Origin: Phallus indusiatus
Taxonomy: Eukaryota; Basidiomycota; Agaricomycetes; Phallales; Phallaceae
NCBI GenBank assembly: GCA_027605045.1
Contig: JAQFWX010000156.1
Coordinates: forward strand, 1 to 64,000
Direction: 5' to 3'
DNA length: 64,000 nucleotides
The position numbers were made by a program, and so were the translations under genes. Numbering within the stretch: position 1 is the first letter of the stretch; each line of letters begins with the position of its first letter. Below, one piece after another: positions 11,691 through 26,441 of the stretch. Below the pieces are notes generated by a model that was not told where the DNA came from, searched no databases, and saw nothing but the letters and a program-made list of their open reading frames with translations.

Positions 11691-11891
11691 CTAGAATCCA
11701 TCAGGTATGGGCTCCGCTCCTAAAGTCGGACGTGCCACTGGTAGAGATGTCGTCGATGAAATAGAATAAATAGATGAAGACGAAGGCCTGGGTGCGTCCG
11801 AGTGTAATCGTATTGGTTGAGATGCAATTGATGAGGGGTAGATTATAAGGAAAAGTGGAAGTGATATTGAGGTGAGCTTGAAGAAACGCAT
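11691..11891 (-). CDS. Small secreted peptide B ending in PDGF-stop
   Basis: Intronless, 66 residues from ATG at 11891. Residues 1-24 are a signal peptide (MRFFKLTS, core ISLPLFLIIYPSSIAS). The remainder is serine- and proline-rich without cysteines, containing a SSSSIYSISSTTS stretch, and ends AEPIPDGF. The C-terminal Gly-Phe matches peptides A, C and D, but the ALPT junction is missing, so family membership is weaker. A TATA box (TATAAAAA, - strand, 11958-11965) lies 67 nt upstream. It sits 1.2 kb from peptide A on the same strand. Function unknown. Confidence 0.55.
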   Translation of the reverse strand: MRFFKLTSISLPLFLIIYPSSIASQPIRLHSDAPRPSSSSIYSISSTTSLPVARPTLGAEPIPDGF

Positions 11892-11957
11892 GTTGGATGT
11901 AAAATGAAAATGGGTGTTGTGATTAAGTTGGTGAATTTTTCGTCGAGTATGCCTCAA

Positions 11958-11965
11958 TTTTTATA
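11958..11965 (-). promoter_or_regulatory. TATA box of peptide B gene
   Basis: TATAAAAA on the minus strand, 67 nt upstream of the ATG at 11891. Confidence 0.5.
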
Positions 11966-13392
11966 CTCGCCTCTAAGGCAACGAGTCGTGATCTCATGAT
12001 ACTCGTAGCGACAAACAATGAGTCACTTAGCAGGACATTAGTGCCACAGCCCAGTAAGCCCAGTTGTAAGCCGTCCGAAACCATGATTGTGCGCCCAGGT
12101 TTTCTTCCCTTTTTTTGCCAGGACGTTTATAATATTATTCATTTCTTTTTGACACAGGTAGATTGGATAAAGAGCAAATTTGAGGTGAGACGGTTTGGCA
12201 CGCTGATGTTTCAAATTTCAGTTTTGAAGACTGGAGCCCACTGGCACGGCCGCCGCCCAGTCTCCAAACGCGATTAATAACAATCCGCGGACCTAGTCAT
12301 AGCATGTCAAAAACTCTTGTCCTAACTATCCGGGCCTTGAGCCATGTTTGACGCGTAACTTTCGGCCCTCCGCGCGTCGAGTTATGTAAGTGCAACACAG
12401 CCCTTTCCCGGTGACCGCACTGAGAAATTCGAGGATCATCATATGTTTTCAACTTGCCCATTGATTGATATCCCGCCCAGTTGATCGATTTCTTTGTTCC
12501 ATTTTTGGTGTAACATCTCTATATGGGGAATGATAATCAATTCAAGGGATCCTACAGTAGGGATTTCCGGGAAACGGTATTCGGTATGCGTATACTAGGT
12601 CGAATTGATATTCAAGAGTCGATCAGTTGTTCCCCTTGTATAGAGTATCCAACATATCGGAACTACCCATCAGTCCAAACTTAACGTCCTAGGCCAAACC
12701 GACTGTGTTGTACGTCATTGATCATACATGGGCTATCCTTGTGTACACATTTGGAGACGCGGGACACGGCTCTCCTCCCCTCAAGGCCGAACTGCCGCTA
12801 CCTGCGTGTTATGATGATAGAAAATGGCAATGGGCGGGTTGTGTTAGTTGTTTTGTGATAACCTGGTGAGATTGGCACATGTTGATGTATTTTATGAAAA
12901 TAGTCGATGTAATTCAAGTTGTCGAGAAACACATCCGTGCCGTCAGTGACAAGGTTTTTTGGGACGTCTGTGTGCCAACGTCAATGGTACAGCCCAAGCA
13001 CGGTATGAGATAGATGATTAACTTTTTAAATGAAATCAGAACCTGAAATAAGGAACCAACCTGTACAGTTCACCGTGTTCGTACACCATAACATAGCCCT
13101 AAATTCCCACTTTTTCTGGAATCGAATGAAATTTAGACCAATAAAAACATCGCGCCTAGTATGGAAGAGCGCATAAACTGAGGGGGGGAAGGGTCAAGGT
13201 GTCAACTCAGAAGGTTCCTTCGAATAAATCAACAGACACAGCCTTTGGGTCAGATGATGTCGTTTCTGAAAATACAGTGTTTATAATAAATGTCACATAA
13301 CATAAGAGGTACAAAATAAATAAATAGCTTCAGCTTCCCGGATGATATGTAGAAAAAACCGATGGATTATGTTTCATTGGATGAATAAACTT
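11966..13392. other. Intergenic region, no gene seen
   Basis: About 1.4 kb with no convincing frame, repeat or RNA gene. Confidence 0.45.
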
Positions 13393-14052
13393 TCATGCAT
13401 CATAGCCAGGAGGAGGTTCCACCGGAGGGACCGTGCTTACACGAGGAGAGCTGCTAGCACTGACTGTTCTGGAAGAATACACGGCTAATGAAACTCTCAG
13501 TAAACGCGTTAGATCATTATACAACAACGACATACGTAGATCATCCCCTAGGAACGCAGAATCTCGTTTCATATACAAAGCCTTCTCCCGTAACTTGTCC
13601 AGGGCGCTTACGAACCCAAACATGGGCTGGTCTTTGAATCGGATTTCAGCTTTAGTTCCTTCGGTAAGACCACCACCGGATGACGGTTTGATATCTATGG
13701 CAAGATAGTTGGCAGAAAAAGTCGGTTGGACGAATGATGTGGAAAGGACGGAGAGGAGTGGAATGGATAAGGTATCCATCGGTGAGTCGCCTGAGTCATC
13801 TTTAACAAAAATAAGCTATATTAAACGGTGTTCAGTGGTATGTTTTGAACCGGAGAATTAAAATGTCGATACTCTTTGATCAGTGAGACACAGTACTCCG
13901 TTCTCCTTCAATCTCTTCGGATTTGAAGCGCCACCAACTTCACCAGGTATGATGAGCGTAATCTCAGTCTTGGTGATTGATATGACGGTAGTTTCATTGT
14001 TTATAGGTACGTATCGGCGACTGTTGTCAAGCATTGCCCAGTTGAGAGCCAT
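13393..14052 (-). CDS. WBP2-like GRAM-domain protein
   Basis: Two exons (13873-14052 and 13393-13815, 57-nt intron) give 200 residues. The sequence fits the WBP2/YLR family: MALNWAML at the start, VELSL-like beta strands (TEITLIIPGE), the GRAM core KRLKENGVLCLTDQRLIFV completed across the intron, then DTLSIPLLSV and FSANYLAIDIKP. The acceptor at 13816 was chosen because only it restores LIFV. The C-terminus EPPPGYDA contains a PPxY motif, the ligand of WW domains, so the protein may recruit NEDD4-type ubiquitin ligases or WW transcription cofactors. GRAM domains bind phosphoinositides; localisation to membrane or nucleus is inference. Confidence 0.8.
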
Positions 14053-14255
14053 GACTCAGGGCGGATGGTGTAGTGAAGAGTAGATAGTAACTAGTGGCAC
14101 TTCAATAGAAGGAAGCTGCTGACCAATGCAGAGCAGCTGAGATTGACTCGCATTGGCCACGTAATAAGGAGGTAGTGCTTGATTCGCTAAATATTGATAA
14201 CGTACACGTATTAAATTACATTATGAGGTATAAGCAGAAAAGAAGGCGAAACAAA

Positions 14256-16365
<2,110 letters not shown>

Positions 16366-16679
16366 AAAACTCTACGACCAAGAAAAGCGCGTGTGGTTTG
16401 CAAATGTGCACTGTCAGGAGAAACGCGAAAAAGGCGCGGACCGTGACGCATCACGTGGTTCATATTACGTAATACACATGGCATTCCGGCACGTTCCGAT
16501 GACGCGACTCCCCTCAGTCCTGCCTATAACCTGTCATTTGTCCCTTGAGGAATATTAAGGTATGTTTTAGTTTATTAAAATCCCATCTCTGCGATAATAA
16601 AGGACTAAATAAACCCATCTATTGTACCTTCTGTTTAGATTAGGTTGTCTCGTGGGATTGATTGTTTACCGCTGCCATC

Positions 16680-17824
16680 ATGGATACCCTAGATCCTTCT
16701 TGGGTTAAAGCCCAACTGACATCTTATCCTTTTGTTATCGTAGAAGGAGTATCCAATATACGCACTCTGGGCAATTATCCTTCAATTACGCATCCGGGAT
16801 TCGTAACCAAACCCAACTTTCTTTTCCGATCTGGGGAGATCTCAAGAATAAATGAGACCGGAAAGCAGCAGCTTGTAGAACTAGGTCAGCCAGTTTTTTA
16901 ATGCTGATAGAAGCTCTTATACCCAAAATCAAGGCATCAAGAAGGTTTTTGATCTACGATCTGATATCGAACTGGAGAAGTTCGAATCTCCAGTACCCAC
17001 GCTCTCAGATTCTGTGAATATTTATCGTGTACCGGTGTTTAAGCTAGAAGACTACAGTCCAGAGATGATTTCGCGACGATATAAACTCTATGCTACGGGG
17101 AAAACTGAGGTACTCCACATCTTCACATCAAGAAGATTAGATTGCAGAAGTACTCTAGTCTTTCATGGAACTCTATTCTCAAATCCTGGATAATGGGATA
17201 GTTTCATACGGAACGATATTCAGACATATCCGCGACCGCCAAGATGAAGGCATTTTATTCCATTGCACCGGTGCGTTTCTGTCAGCCTTTCATAAAGCAA
17301 CTTGCTGACCTCGTTCATAGCGGGAAAAGACAGAACCGGAGTCCTGGCTGCCCTAATCTTGAAGGTATAAAAACATACCTTCCGCTTTGTCTCGTAGTGA
17401 CAAATTTCCAGCTTGCCGGGGTTAGCGACGAAGATATTGCCAGAGATTATGCCTTAACTCGAGTTGGCCGTGAGCCAGAAAGGGCTCTCGTAATATCAAG
17501 ACTCTCGAAAGAACCGGCGTTCGCTGATGATAAGGAAGCAATGTTAAATCTGTTAGAATCACGGTGAGTTTTAACTTTCGACTTTTATGACTTTTTTGAC
17601 GTTCGTTGAAATTCTAGGGCTGAAACTATGACAGCATTTCTCAAGCTGTTAGAAGAATCATATGGTGGCGTTGAAAAGTACCTTGAGAATTATTTGGGGT
17701 TTGTTACTGAGGATATATCCATCATACGGCATCATTTACTCAAAGAGGAGAAAGACGAAGGTACGTTTTTGCGAAGGTTTTATCGTTCTATACATATTCT
17801 CAAACAGTAAAAGGTAAACTATAA
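16680..17824 (+). CDS. Tyrosine/dual-specificity phosphatase (Y_phosphatase3 type)
   Basis: Cysteine phosphatase with the P-loop HCTAGKDRTG assembled across the intron at 17271-17320. Exons 16680-16884, 16934-17109, 17159-17270, 17321-17364, 17412-17563, 17618-17760 and 17808-17824, about 282 residues. The N-terminal strand GVSNIRTLGNYP, the PNFLFRSGEISRI stretch and KKVFDLRS before the P-loop are typical of the Y_phosphatase3 group of fungal and bacterial protein-tyrosine phosphatases. The C-terminal helices (AMLNLLESR, MTAFLKLLEESYGGVEKYL) also fit. The last intron is uncertain: if it is retained the protein ends FYRSIHILKQ at 17810 instead. Substrate unknown. It is divergent from CDC7 across a 314-bp promoter region. 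Confidence 0.82.
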
Positions 17825-18653
17825 TCACTTAGCAATAAAACCAAGAAACACGAATTCTTCTCGATAATATAGTCGTCATGTAGTTTGGACGCGTCGGACA
17901 TGTGTTGCGCTCTGGCGAATAAAGCACGGCTGAGGTAGTTTTCGTAACCGTCTCCCTTTGATTAATCGACGATCTTTATATGTTAAACCTATCTGCACCG
18001 AAGTGCACCACTTTTTTCCGTTCTCTGGCGTTTGGGTTGGCGTGTTGATCAAGTGTTCATTGAGCCTTCCCTGCGGGTTTCCATATTTTAACTCTTGCTG
18101 CTTTGAATCGCAGCGTTACGCCTTACGCTGATCTTCAAAACGCAATGAAAACAATGTTTTGTTTATTATTATGGATCTTCGGCCCACTCGTAACAAGTTG
18201 CGCATGAGTTCCATCATAACAAAAACTTTTTCCACTGTTCCACGGATGTATAATCAAGACTTGGTAATGTTTTCCAAGATTTAAATCTCGACGAGCTCAA
18301 ATATAGCTTAAAAGTGTCGGTATATACACGCTCTGTGTGTCTTGCTATTTCTCGTGCTGAGATTCTTTAAGTAATTGCGCAAAGTTATTGGATTTATGAT
18401 TTGGACATGCATATAGCATTTGCTACTCATACGACTACTAAACCCGGAAGCAAAGCTGGGTACATATTTTAACGGAATCAAAGTTCTAGGAGCTCGACGT
18501 CACTGGCTCACAAGCGGTCGCCGGTCACGAAAAGTCACTCGTTAGTCATCATATATGTATTAGCGCTTTTCTAGGAGTTAGCATACCGCATTCATAATTA
18601 TTTCCATTATTTCCTTTCACAAACTCTCAGTCCTGACGAGGTACATAACATAA
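17825..18653. other. Intergenic region upstream of VAC14
   Basis: About 830 bp with no convincing ORF. Presumably the 3' UTR of the phosphatase and the VAC14 promoter. Confidence 0.5.
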
Positions 18654-21600
18654 ATGGGTAGGTTTTGTCCCTGAGCCTGCTCACTGTTGGACATCTTCAA
18701 ATGCTAATTGTTCTCTCAAATGGTAGACCCCGCACTTGTGCGTGTTCTGACTGATAAACTATACGAGAAACGCAAGGCTACCGCGTTGGAGCTTGAGAAG
18801 TAATCCCTATCGATCTTACCCGTCCCGACATGCAACCTAATCCTGGTTAGAATAGTTCGGGAATACCATCAAAACGGCGAAAGTACCAAAATCAACAGTA
18901 TTATTGACCAACTAATCGACTTGTTTGCTCCGGTTACGAATGCTCTTCATGTACGAAATGGCGGATTAATTGGTCTCGCTGCGACAGCTATAGCTCTTGG
19001 CGTCGATATCTCCTTTTATATGGACAAGTTTATGAATCCTCTGCTAGCGTGTTTTACGGACACTGAAAACCGCGTGCGGTATTTCGCCTGCGAAAGTCTC
19101 TACAACATCGCGAAGGTCTCCAAGGGGGCTATTTTGATTCATTTCAATCCTACTTTTGATGCTCTCAGCAAGGCAAGCACCCTATTTCGCTCAAAATGTG
19201 AACAGAAGTTTGAAATAATCGCAATAGTTGGTCGCAGATTCCGAATCATCGGTGAAAAATGGTGCAGAACTGGTGCGCTTTCTACCTGATCTGGTATTCT
19301 GTATTATCTAAAAGATTCATAGCTCGACCGTCTTCTTCGAGACATTGTCGCCGAATCTGCCTCCACATATGTTCAGGAGCCCGAACGCAAGCGTCTCAAG
19401 ACGGACGAGGCGTATTCAATGGGTGTGCTCATAGACCAAGGTTCGAGCTCTTCCGTCTTGGACAGGGACTCTTCAAGAAAGGCGTTTTCACTATCGCGGT
19501 TTATTCCATTGCTGGCTGATCGCATGTATGTTCTCAGCCCCTTTACTCGTAGCTGGCTAGTGGGCTGGATCACCGTCCTCGATTCTGTCCCGGACCTAGA
19601 GTTGATTACATACCTCCCTGATTTGTTGGATAACCTTTTGTGAGTACAAAACCTCCCCTATGACGGCATTTAGTAAATGTTGAACCAATAGGAAATACCT
19701 TTCCGATCCCACGCAGGATGTCAAAGTAGCCACTGAGAATTTGCTCGCAGATTTTTTGCGAGAGATCAGAGAAGTTACATTGTTACAAAAGCGATATGAT
19801 ATGGAAATTATCAAGGCTAAGAAAGAAGCCGAATCAAACGAAGACACGCAAGATAATGAAGGAGAGAAGTTGCCTGATATTACTATTCCACATTCACAAC
19901 GCGCGATGTTTGTACCGGAGAATGGCAATGGGCCATTAGAAGGGAGAGATTACTATAATAATGACGAAGCAGATGATAAAGACGCTGGAGGCAGGTGTTT
20001 TGTTCCCTTTTTTACTTCTCAGCTTACAGTACCGAAGCGTGGATCCCGGGGCAGGGTGTATCAATCGACTACGCTGCTATCGTTGAGATTCTCATCTCTC
20101 AGTTTGATAAACAACGTAATATATTGTTATCTTCCGGAAGCGAAACCAATGCTTACAGATTTCACGTCACAGACGATGAGATTCAAAGATCAACAGCCTT
20201 ACGGTGGATCGCCGAGTTCCTCGACTTCGCTCAAGAAACCATGATTCCTTTTACACCACGTCTAATACCCGTGATATTACCCAACCTTGCTCATCACGTC
20301 GAACAAATTCGCAACGCCGCCATTCGAACCGACCAACTTCTATTCAACGCGATACAAAACCAACCGGCCCCACCAGAACCGATATCAACACCGACACCAA
20401 CGCCAACACCTTCCACAACATCCGCACGCCAGTCGGGTCCTTCTCCGCCTTTAGTACACCCTCCACCACGTTCATCAACAACACAAGTAACCGAGGCTTC
20501 GACAGATTCAGTTTCTTCTCTATCAGCCTTCGGAGCAGACAAACCTTCATCTCGTCACCGCGCGGCTACTGTTCCAGACAGTCAAGGCGCCGGGGGCATC
20601 CCAGCTTCTGTTAACACCATTGTGACCGTATCAGAAGTCAGCCCCACCCCGAGTCGTCCTCAGTCGCCTGCCGGTCGAAGTGTTCATTCTCCTGTTCAAC
20701 CTTCATCGACAAGCGTTGTCAACAATGCGGCGCCTTCGTCTTCTTCTGCGTTTCCTGAGGATATCGATTTGTTCGATTATCAAGCTACGGTGACTAATTT
20801 GACAGTGCAGTTTTTGAGTGAACATGAGCAGACTCGTGTAGCTGCTCTCAAATGGCTTATTATGCTGCACCAAAAGGCTCCAAAGAAGGTATGTTCATGA
20901 CTTTACATTGGAAAAACGCGTTCACATGGTATTTCTCTTGTGGATTGTCCTCAGATCCTTGCAATGGACGATGGTACTTTTCCTGCATTACTCAAAACAC
21001 TATCAGACTCTTCAGAAGAGGTGCATATTCTCAAACCAATGATATACAATCACGACTAAAGAACTATAGGTTATTAAACATGATCTCCGACTTCTCGCTC
21101 AAATCTCATCGTACTCTGAAGAGGGTTATTTCAGAATCTTCATGGTCAACCTTCTTGAGCTATTCAGCACGGATCGTAGATTGTTGGATTTACGAGGCAG
21201 TCTCATTGTTCGACAATTATGTCTCAGTTTAAATGCCGAACGAATATACAAAACATTTGCTGAGATCGTTGAAAAGGAAGAGGTAAGACTTGTGGTTTCT
21301 TCGTCATGTTGCTTTGTGGATTGGCTAAACTGTTTATTAGGATCTCGAGTTTGCTAGTATCATAGTACAGAAGCTGAACCTCATTCTTATAACTTCTCCG
21401 GAATTAGCCGATTTTAGGAAGAGACTAAAGGCACTAGAGACACGAGTATGTAACCCTCCAATTTCATGTGCTTCAAAGTTGTTCATACCATATCACAGCA
21501 AGACGGTCAGGTTTTGTTTACCATACTTTATCGCTCGTGGTGTCATAATCCTGTGGCCGTATTTTCGCTATGTCTTCTCGCTCAAGCATATGAGCACGCA

Positions 21601-22605
21601 TCCAACCTGCTAACAATATTGTGAGTTTTTGTATTTCGAAATGTAGCGGGTGTTGAACTTAGGCATTTGACAGTGCTGATCTCGAAGTAACCGTACCATT
21701 TCTAGTTCAGATTGATAAACTGGTGCAGTTGATCGAGTCGCCGGTATTCACATGTAAGTGATATATTCTCTTAACAACATTGATTATTGGCTTAAAATGT
21801 ACACTCAGATCTTAGACTCCAATTACTGGAACCGGAAAAATACCCTTACTTGTTTAAGTGTCTATATGGGCTTTTGATGCTGCTTCCGCAGAGTAGTGCA
21901 TTCACGTCTCTCCGTAATCGGCTGAATGCTGTTAGCACAACTGGCTATTTGCACGTCGCACCGAAAGCGTAAGATCTTCAATGTACAGTAGGTTGGTTTA
22001 TCCAAGCTGACAACCCCCATAGATCGACGACAACAGCGGCCGCCTCGACAATGCGTTCGAAAATAGTAAGGGAAGAAATCAAATGGCAAGAGCTTTTACA
22101 GCATTTTCGTGCCGTTCAAGTGCGTCACGAGAAAGCGCGAAGACAAGCCTTTGGCGGAGATTATGGGTCCCCTGGATTCTCTATGATCGTACCTGCCAAC
22201 TCACCTTTTGGAGGATCATCAGCTGGAGGCGTGAACTCGGGTAGTGGATCTCGGCCTTTTATGCGACGACGTGTAAGTGAAGCGCCTACGGGACCGGGAG
22301 GTATTGGAGTCCTTAATCGTAATGAATCACCAGCTTTATCGCCTTTAAATCCTAAAGCGAGAACAAACGCAGCGGTATCCTCTATTCCGACGTCAGCTGG
22401 GAATGGGCTACTATCTCCCAATCCTCCGGGTGTGCTTGGTGGGCATGGTGTTTCGATAGCAACGAATGCTAACAATAGTTTGGGACCTGGACCGTCTCCC
22501 CTGGGATTCGGCAGATCGAGTCCTACGTTGGTCCGCCAAAAGTCGAGAGCGATAAGTCAAAACCAGGCTCAAACAAGTCAAGGGCAAAGTGCAGCAAAGA
22601 AATAA
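18654..22605 (+). CDS. VAC14: VAC14, scaffold of the FAB1/PIKfyve complex
   Basis: HEAT-repeat scaffold that holds the PI3P 5-kinase Fab1 and phosphatase Fig4 on the vacuole and controls PI(3,5)P2. Fifteen exons sum to 3,195 nt, 1,064 residues: 18654-18657, 18727-18799, 18851-19172, 19228-19272, 19323-19639, 19692-19994, 20030-20115, 20173-20888, 20955-21020, 21070-21282, 21341-21445, 21499-21620, 21674-21753, 21809-21968, 22023-22605. Signatures: [72 protein letters not shown], and the VAC14_Fig4-binding part around [12 protein letters not shown] and [21 protein letters not shown]. The first exon holds only ATGG. Intron 3 has a GC donor. Intron 7 (57 nt) has no stop and divides by three. A proline/serine-rich linker (about residues 430-560) and a long serine/glycine tail are probably disordered. 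Confidence 0.92.
19173..19227 (+). other. GC-AG intron in VAC14
   Basis: The donor is AAG|GCAAGC and the acceptor CAATAG. It joins DALSK to [16 protein letters not shown], exactly the conserved VAC14 order, and no GT donor would keep the frame. Confidence 0.7.
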
Positions 22606-22923
22606 AGCTTGATGTACGTAACGATACATGCAGTTAACTTGTAGTTATATGTGACTATTCATTTTTTTTATTCTGCATCTTGGGCATTCTTCATTCATCA
22701 CTTAATATATTTCTCGTGCAATTACGCATACCAATTAGTCTCAAAAGGTTTAGGAGCAGAAGGCTTGTAGTGGACCAAGCATAATGCATAATATATGTAG
22801 CTGCATGTCAAATGGCAGACTTTATTCTACAAAATTGTGTGATGTGATGTCTAGAGCGACCCGCGCGACCTGTTCGATCCCTTCAATATCTCTGCACTCT
22901 GTTACATCGATGGCGACTCGGTG
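22606..22923. other. Intergenic region after VAC14
   Basis: 3' flank of VAC14. No gene seen. Confidence 0.5.
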
Positions 22924-23574
22924 CTATGTCAGAGATGAAATTGATAATGTGCGAATCCGATCAGCGAGCTTTTCCAGCCGGGCTGATTTGGCGGATGCTC
23001 TCCTGAGAGCGATGCTGGTGGGGCGTTTGGGCTTGAGTTTAGGTTTGAGTTTAAGGAGCTTTTTCCCCGACTTCTTTCTTTCAGTTGAATACGAGCCTTA
23101 TGCATTTTGCTCTTTCGGCGCTGTTGAAAACTAGCATTACGCTCGTGTTTGATATGTCTGGTGCAAAGATAGCATTGCTTCGTTTGTCGTGGGCTATTCT
23201 GATGTCGGTGCTATTCAATGATAATCGTCAGTCGATGAAATGTAAATCAGTGAGAAACTCTTTACTGATGATGCAAACATGGTAGAACTCGTCAAAGATA
23301 TCGTTCAAGAGGTGCCTCAAGCTACGTGGTGGGGAAATAGCCCTGATTTATAAGGAGAACACGAGGCGTGCAATTTCGAGTTCGGTGAATAAAGGACATT
23401 GCCGGTGGCGTTAACCGAAGGAATGTGATACCGTGTGCTAATAGTTCATTCATACTTTATGGCAAGCATTGCATAGCACCGGAGGGCGTTGTCACGGCTG
23501 TGATTCCGCAACAGCCACACCTTGTGATATCTGCTTTGGTGTGTTGTCAGAGAATTCCAAGGCCAAGTTCATCA
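22924..23574 (-). pseudogene. Broken or unresolved minus-strand gene, unidentified
   Basis: Several coding-like stretches on the - strand cannot be joined cleanly. From the 5' side: MMNLALEFSDNTPKQISQ starting at 23574; LNDIFDEFYHVCIISKEFL then TDLHFID ending about 23228; TDIRIAHDKRSNAIFAPDIS and NTSVMLVFNSAERAKCIRLV in another frame; and a basic C-terminus KKLLKLKPKLKPKRPTSIAL with SARLEKLADRIRTLS, stop at 22924. At least two frame changes are needed and no splice pair of normal size explains both. It is either a decaying gene or a real gene with more indel errors. It is divergent from the gene at 23711. No family assigned with confidence. Confidence 0.35.
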
Positions 23575-23710
23575 TTTGCACGTGACCTGCTGAGATAAGC
23601 ACTACGTCAAAACGTATTTCACCTTAATTTTCCCGCTCAAACTCTCTGACTTGGCTGTATTTACAACAACAACATTTTGCACACAATTGTCTCTTCCGAA
23701 TATTCACAGC

Positions 23711-26441
23711 ATGCCCGCTCGGTCTAGACCCGGATATACGTCCTGGTCCCAGTCTCAGCCCATGCCTCATTCGTCTTCATTCGTCAACTCTCTTCTTTCA
23801 CGTCAGGACGAGTTGGACGCGGTCGCTCGGGGCGTTGCTCGTGGAGATCTTGTCATTTATGCAAACTTTACCGATGACGAAGACGAAAACAACCCACCCA
23901 ATTACTTCTCTGGTCTTTCAAACTTAGAGCCACTTTCACCTATCTTGGACGAGGAGGTGATTACCAGAACAGGCGAAGCCTCTCGTTTGCGTCGACGGGG
24001 CGCACTGCATGGTAGAAGACACCAACATACTTACACTACTTTATCCTGTGGAGTCGAACTTCCTTGGCGGTTTAAATTCGAAGCGGGCGATGCCTTGAAC
24101 AAGCGGAATTCCAAGTCCTTACCACCTTTCACGTCCGAATTCCAAAAAAATGATTCCGTTTGTGCAGGAAGTTTACCACTAGAGTTCCCCATTACGGGTT
24201 GCAGCTCTGTAATAACGACCTGTGCCTTCATTCCGCCTTACCAGACCTTATATACCGCTTCCGAGGTGACGGATATTGTTACACCTGTGGATCCTTCTTA
24301 TATGGATGAAGAGCAAGAGCTGAGAGCCGATCAGTTTTTGAGCAGAATTTTTAGTTTCTCCGACTGGAAGCCCATAGCCTGTCGTCAGTGGTAGGTTTCT
24401 CTTGTGATGACTCAACATGTCGCCCATTTATGCAACTAGCTTATAATAATAAAATTTCATGTAGTGGTAACATCGTCGGCTTGCGATATTGGCAAAATTT
24501 TCATGACGAAGTTGGGAACCCTTTGGAAGACACATATGGCCGCGTCAAAACCAGTCGTTTTGCATTTTTCCCCAATGCAGTCACGTCCTCAAAGCCATAC
24601 AACTTAGCTGAAGGAAAGTCCTATCCCGAATCATACACAAGAAGGCGCTTGTCTTCTCCGGTTTCAACACGTTCAGCCTCGCCAAACAGAACGAGCGTAG
24701 ATTTTCGACGTTCTGATGTTCCGGATCAAGAGCCGCCCTCAACTCCAGATCAGCTTGACCAGATTCATGTCAGATTGCCTCTTGCGTCCCGAAATGAGGG
24801 CAGCTCTCGTCCTCAGCGTCTGTCGTCCGAAACTGTTCTTCCAAGTATACCTGAGAGTTCGGGTACGCCGGGACATGGTCAAGAGGAAAACGATAACGTG
24901 TCATGGGCGACGTGGATGCCAGATCCGTATATGTACTCTTCAGAAACTGAAAATGAAGACGGTGAAACTATTGAACGGGAGCTCGAACAACGGCGGTTGC
25001 GTTTGTCCGAAGCTATTTCCATTCTACAAACGACACACGAGGAATTCATGACAAATGAATATCCGGACGAAGTGCTAGATGAAATGGAACCCCCACCTCT
25101 GGAAAGTGTCAGCTCCTCAGAGGATAATACACCACCACCTTCGACCTCTGATAATCACAATTTGTCCGAGACATTTACCCACATATCAAATCCGCATCCA
25201 TATACACATTTAAGCTCCTCTGCACCCGTTCCGCCCTCAATATCTGCTAGAACACGTGAAGCTAATAATAACGACACACAAGACCGGCAAAGCAGTAATG
25301 GTGAGGATCTACTATTACCCTTGTTTCATGTGATTTGTCGACTTAGTAAATTGTAAAGATGTATCACAGCCTAGTAGTGATTCATATCCTCCTGCGCCGC
25401 CGGCATCCTCTTCCGCCCAAAATTTCAATATACCTGTCGGCGATCAATCACACTCGCATTTGATGCCTACCCATCTACCCATCTCCTACGATTCACCAGC
25501 ATCAATCTCAGACATTGAAGCAAGCAATCATGATACCGGAGAAGTTGAGAGTATTGGTATTCTTGTTGAGGTAGACCCGCCGCCTCAGAATGTAACGTCA
25601 AGCTTTGGATCGGCTGTTGTTGTACCTTCTTTGGTCGATCATAACGAACACATTCAGCGGCATACTTTGGATTATGTCCATGTGACACTTCCAACAACGG
25701 ACACCCTTTCGTCTCCTTCGCATCCTTCGCGCGATCACGAAGAAGAAAACAGCGAAGACAACAATGGTTCGAGCATCCCTGGTTTGGAAAATTCGACGAC
25801 TGAAGAAGGATCAGAAGAACAATACACAGATTTTGACTTCAAAACGGATAATTTATTCAATATTAACGCTTCAACGGGAGAATCGCCCAGTGTTTCAAAT
25901 GGGGTCTACAGCAATTATGACCTTCATTCGACAAGTTCGTGTGATATAGCATCTTTGTTGAACCCTTCTTTTAACTAAATTATGCACAGGTCTAACCCCT
26001 TTTCGAGAATATACCCCTTCACTACCACCTTTATCACCCGGAGCTTTGGCAACCCCGTCGCTTCCATACTCACCAACAACCTCAGTACCACTTCCTCCAA
26101 CGTTACTTCCATTAATGGAAATACTAGATTCCATTGACATGGAAGTACTACCTTTAGCAAGATACTCCGACCTCGAGGAATCAGATCCCGAGTCCGAAAC
26201 GTCTGATACAGATTCCAACAGCGAAGATCACCACGATGATAATCCTCGAGACGAATCGGTTTATACGACAGAAGTGCCATGGGACCAATCTGATGCGGAT
26301 TCGGCGCAATGGCCGGATTACGACGAGTCGCCGATGAACTTTCAAATACCGTGGTCGTTTGAAGATGTTTTTCCTTTCCCGCCAGACGAGTTTGATTATG
26401 TTACCACGGAGTTACCACCCACATTCGAGGAAGAAGGCTGA
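23711..26441 (+). CDS. Large acidic, disordered protein of unknown function
   Basis: Four exons (23711-24390, 24465-25300, 25359-25934, 25990-26441) sum to 2,544 nt, 847 residues; all phases fit. Residues 1-245 look partly folded (LLSRQDELDAVARGVARGDL, a cysteine-containing stretch near VCAGSLPLEFPITGCSSV) and residues 226-265 across intron 1 include CGNIVGLRYWQNFHDEVGNP. The rest is rich in Ser, Pro, Asp and Glu with one possible coiled coil (ERELEQRRLRLSEAISILQT), suggesting a disordered regulatory or scaffold protein. No transmembrane segment or signal peptide. I do not recognise a family. The even codon structure and clean introns argue it is a real gene. Confidence 0.75.

Noticed and set aside
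20204..20614. Second frame over the VAC14 linker
   Set aside because: Shadow in the repetitive proline/serine linker.
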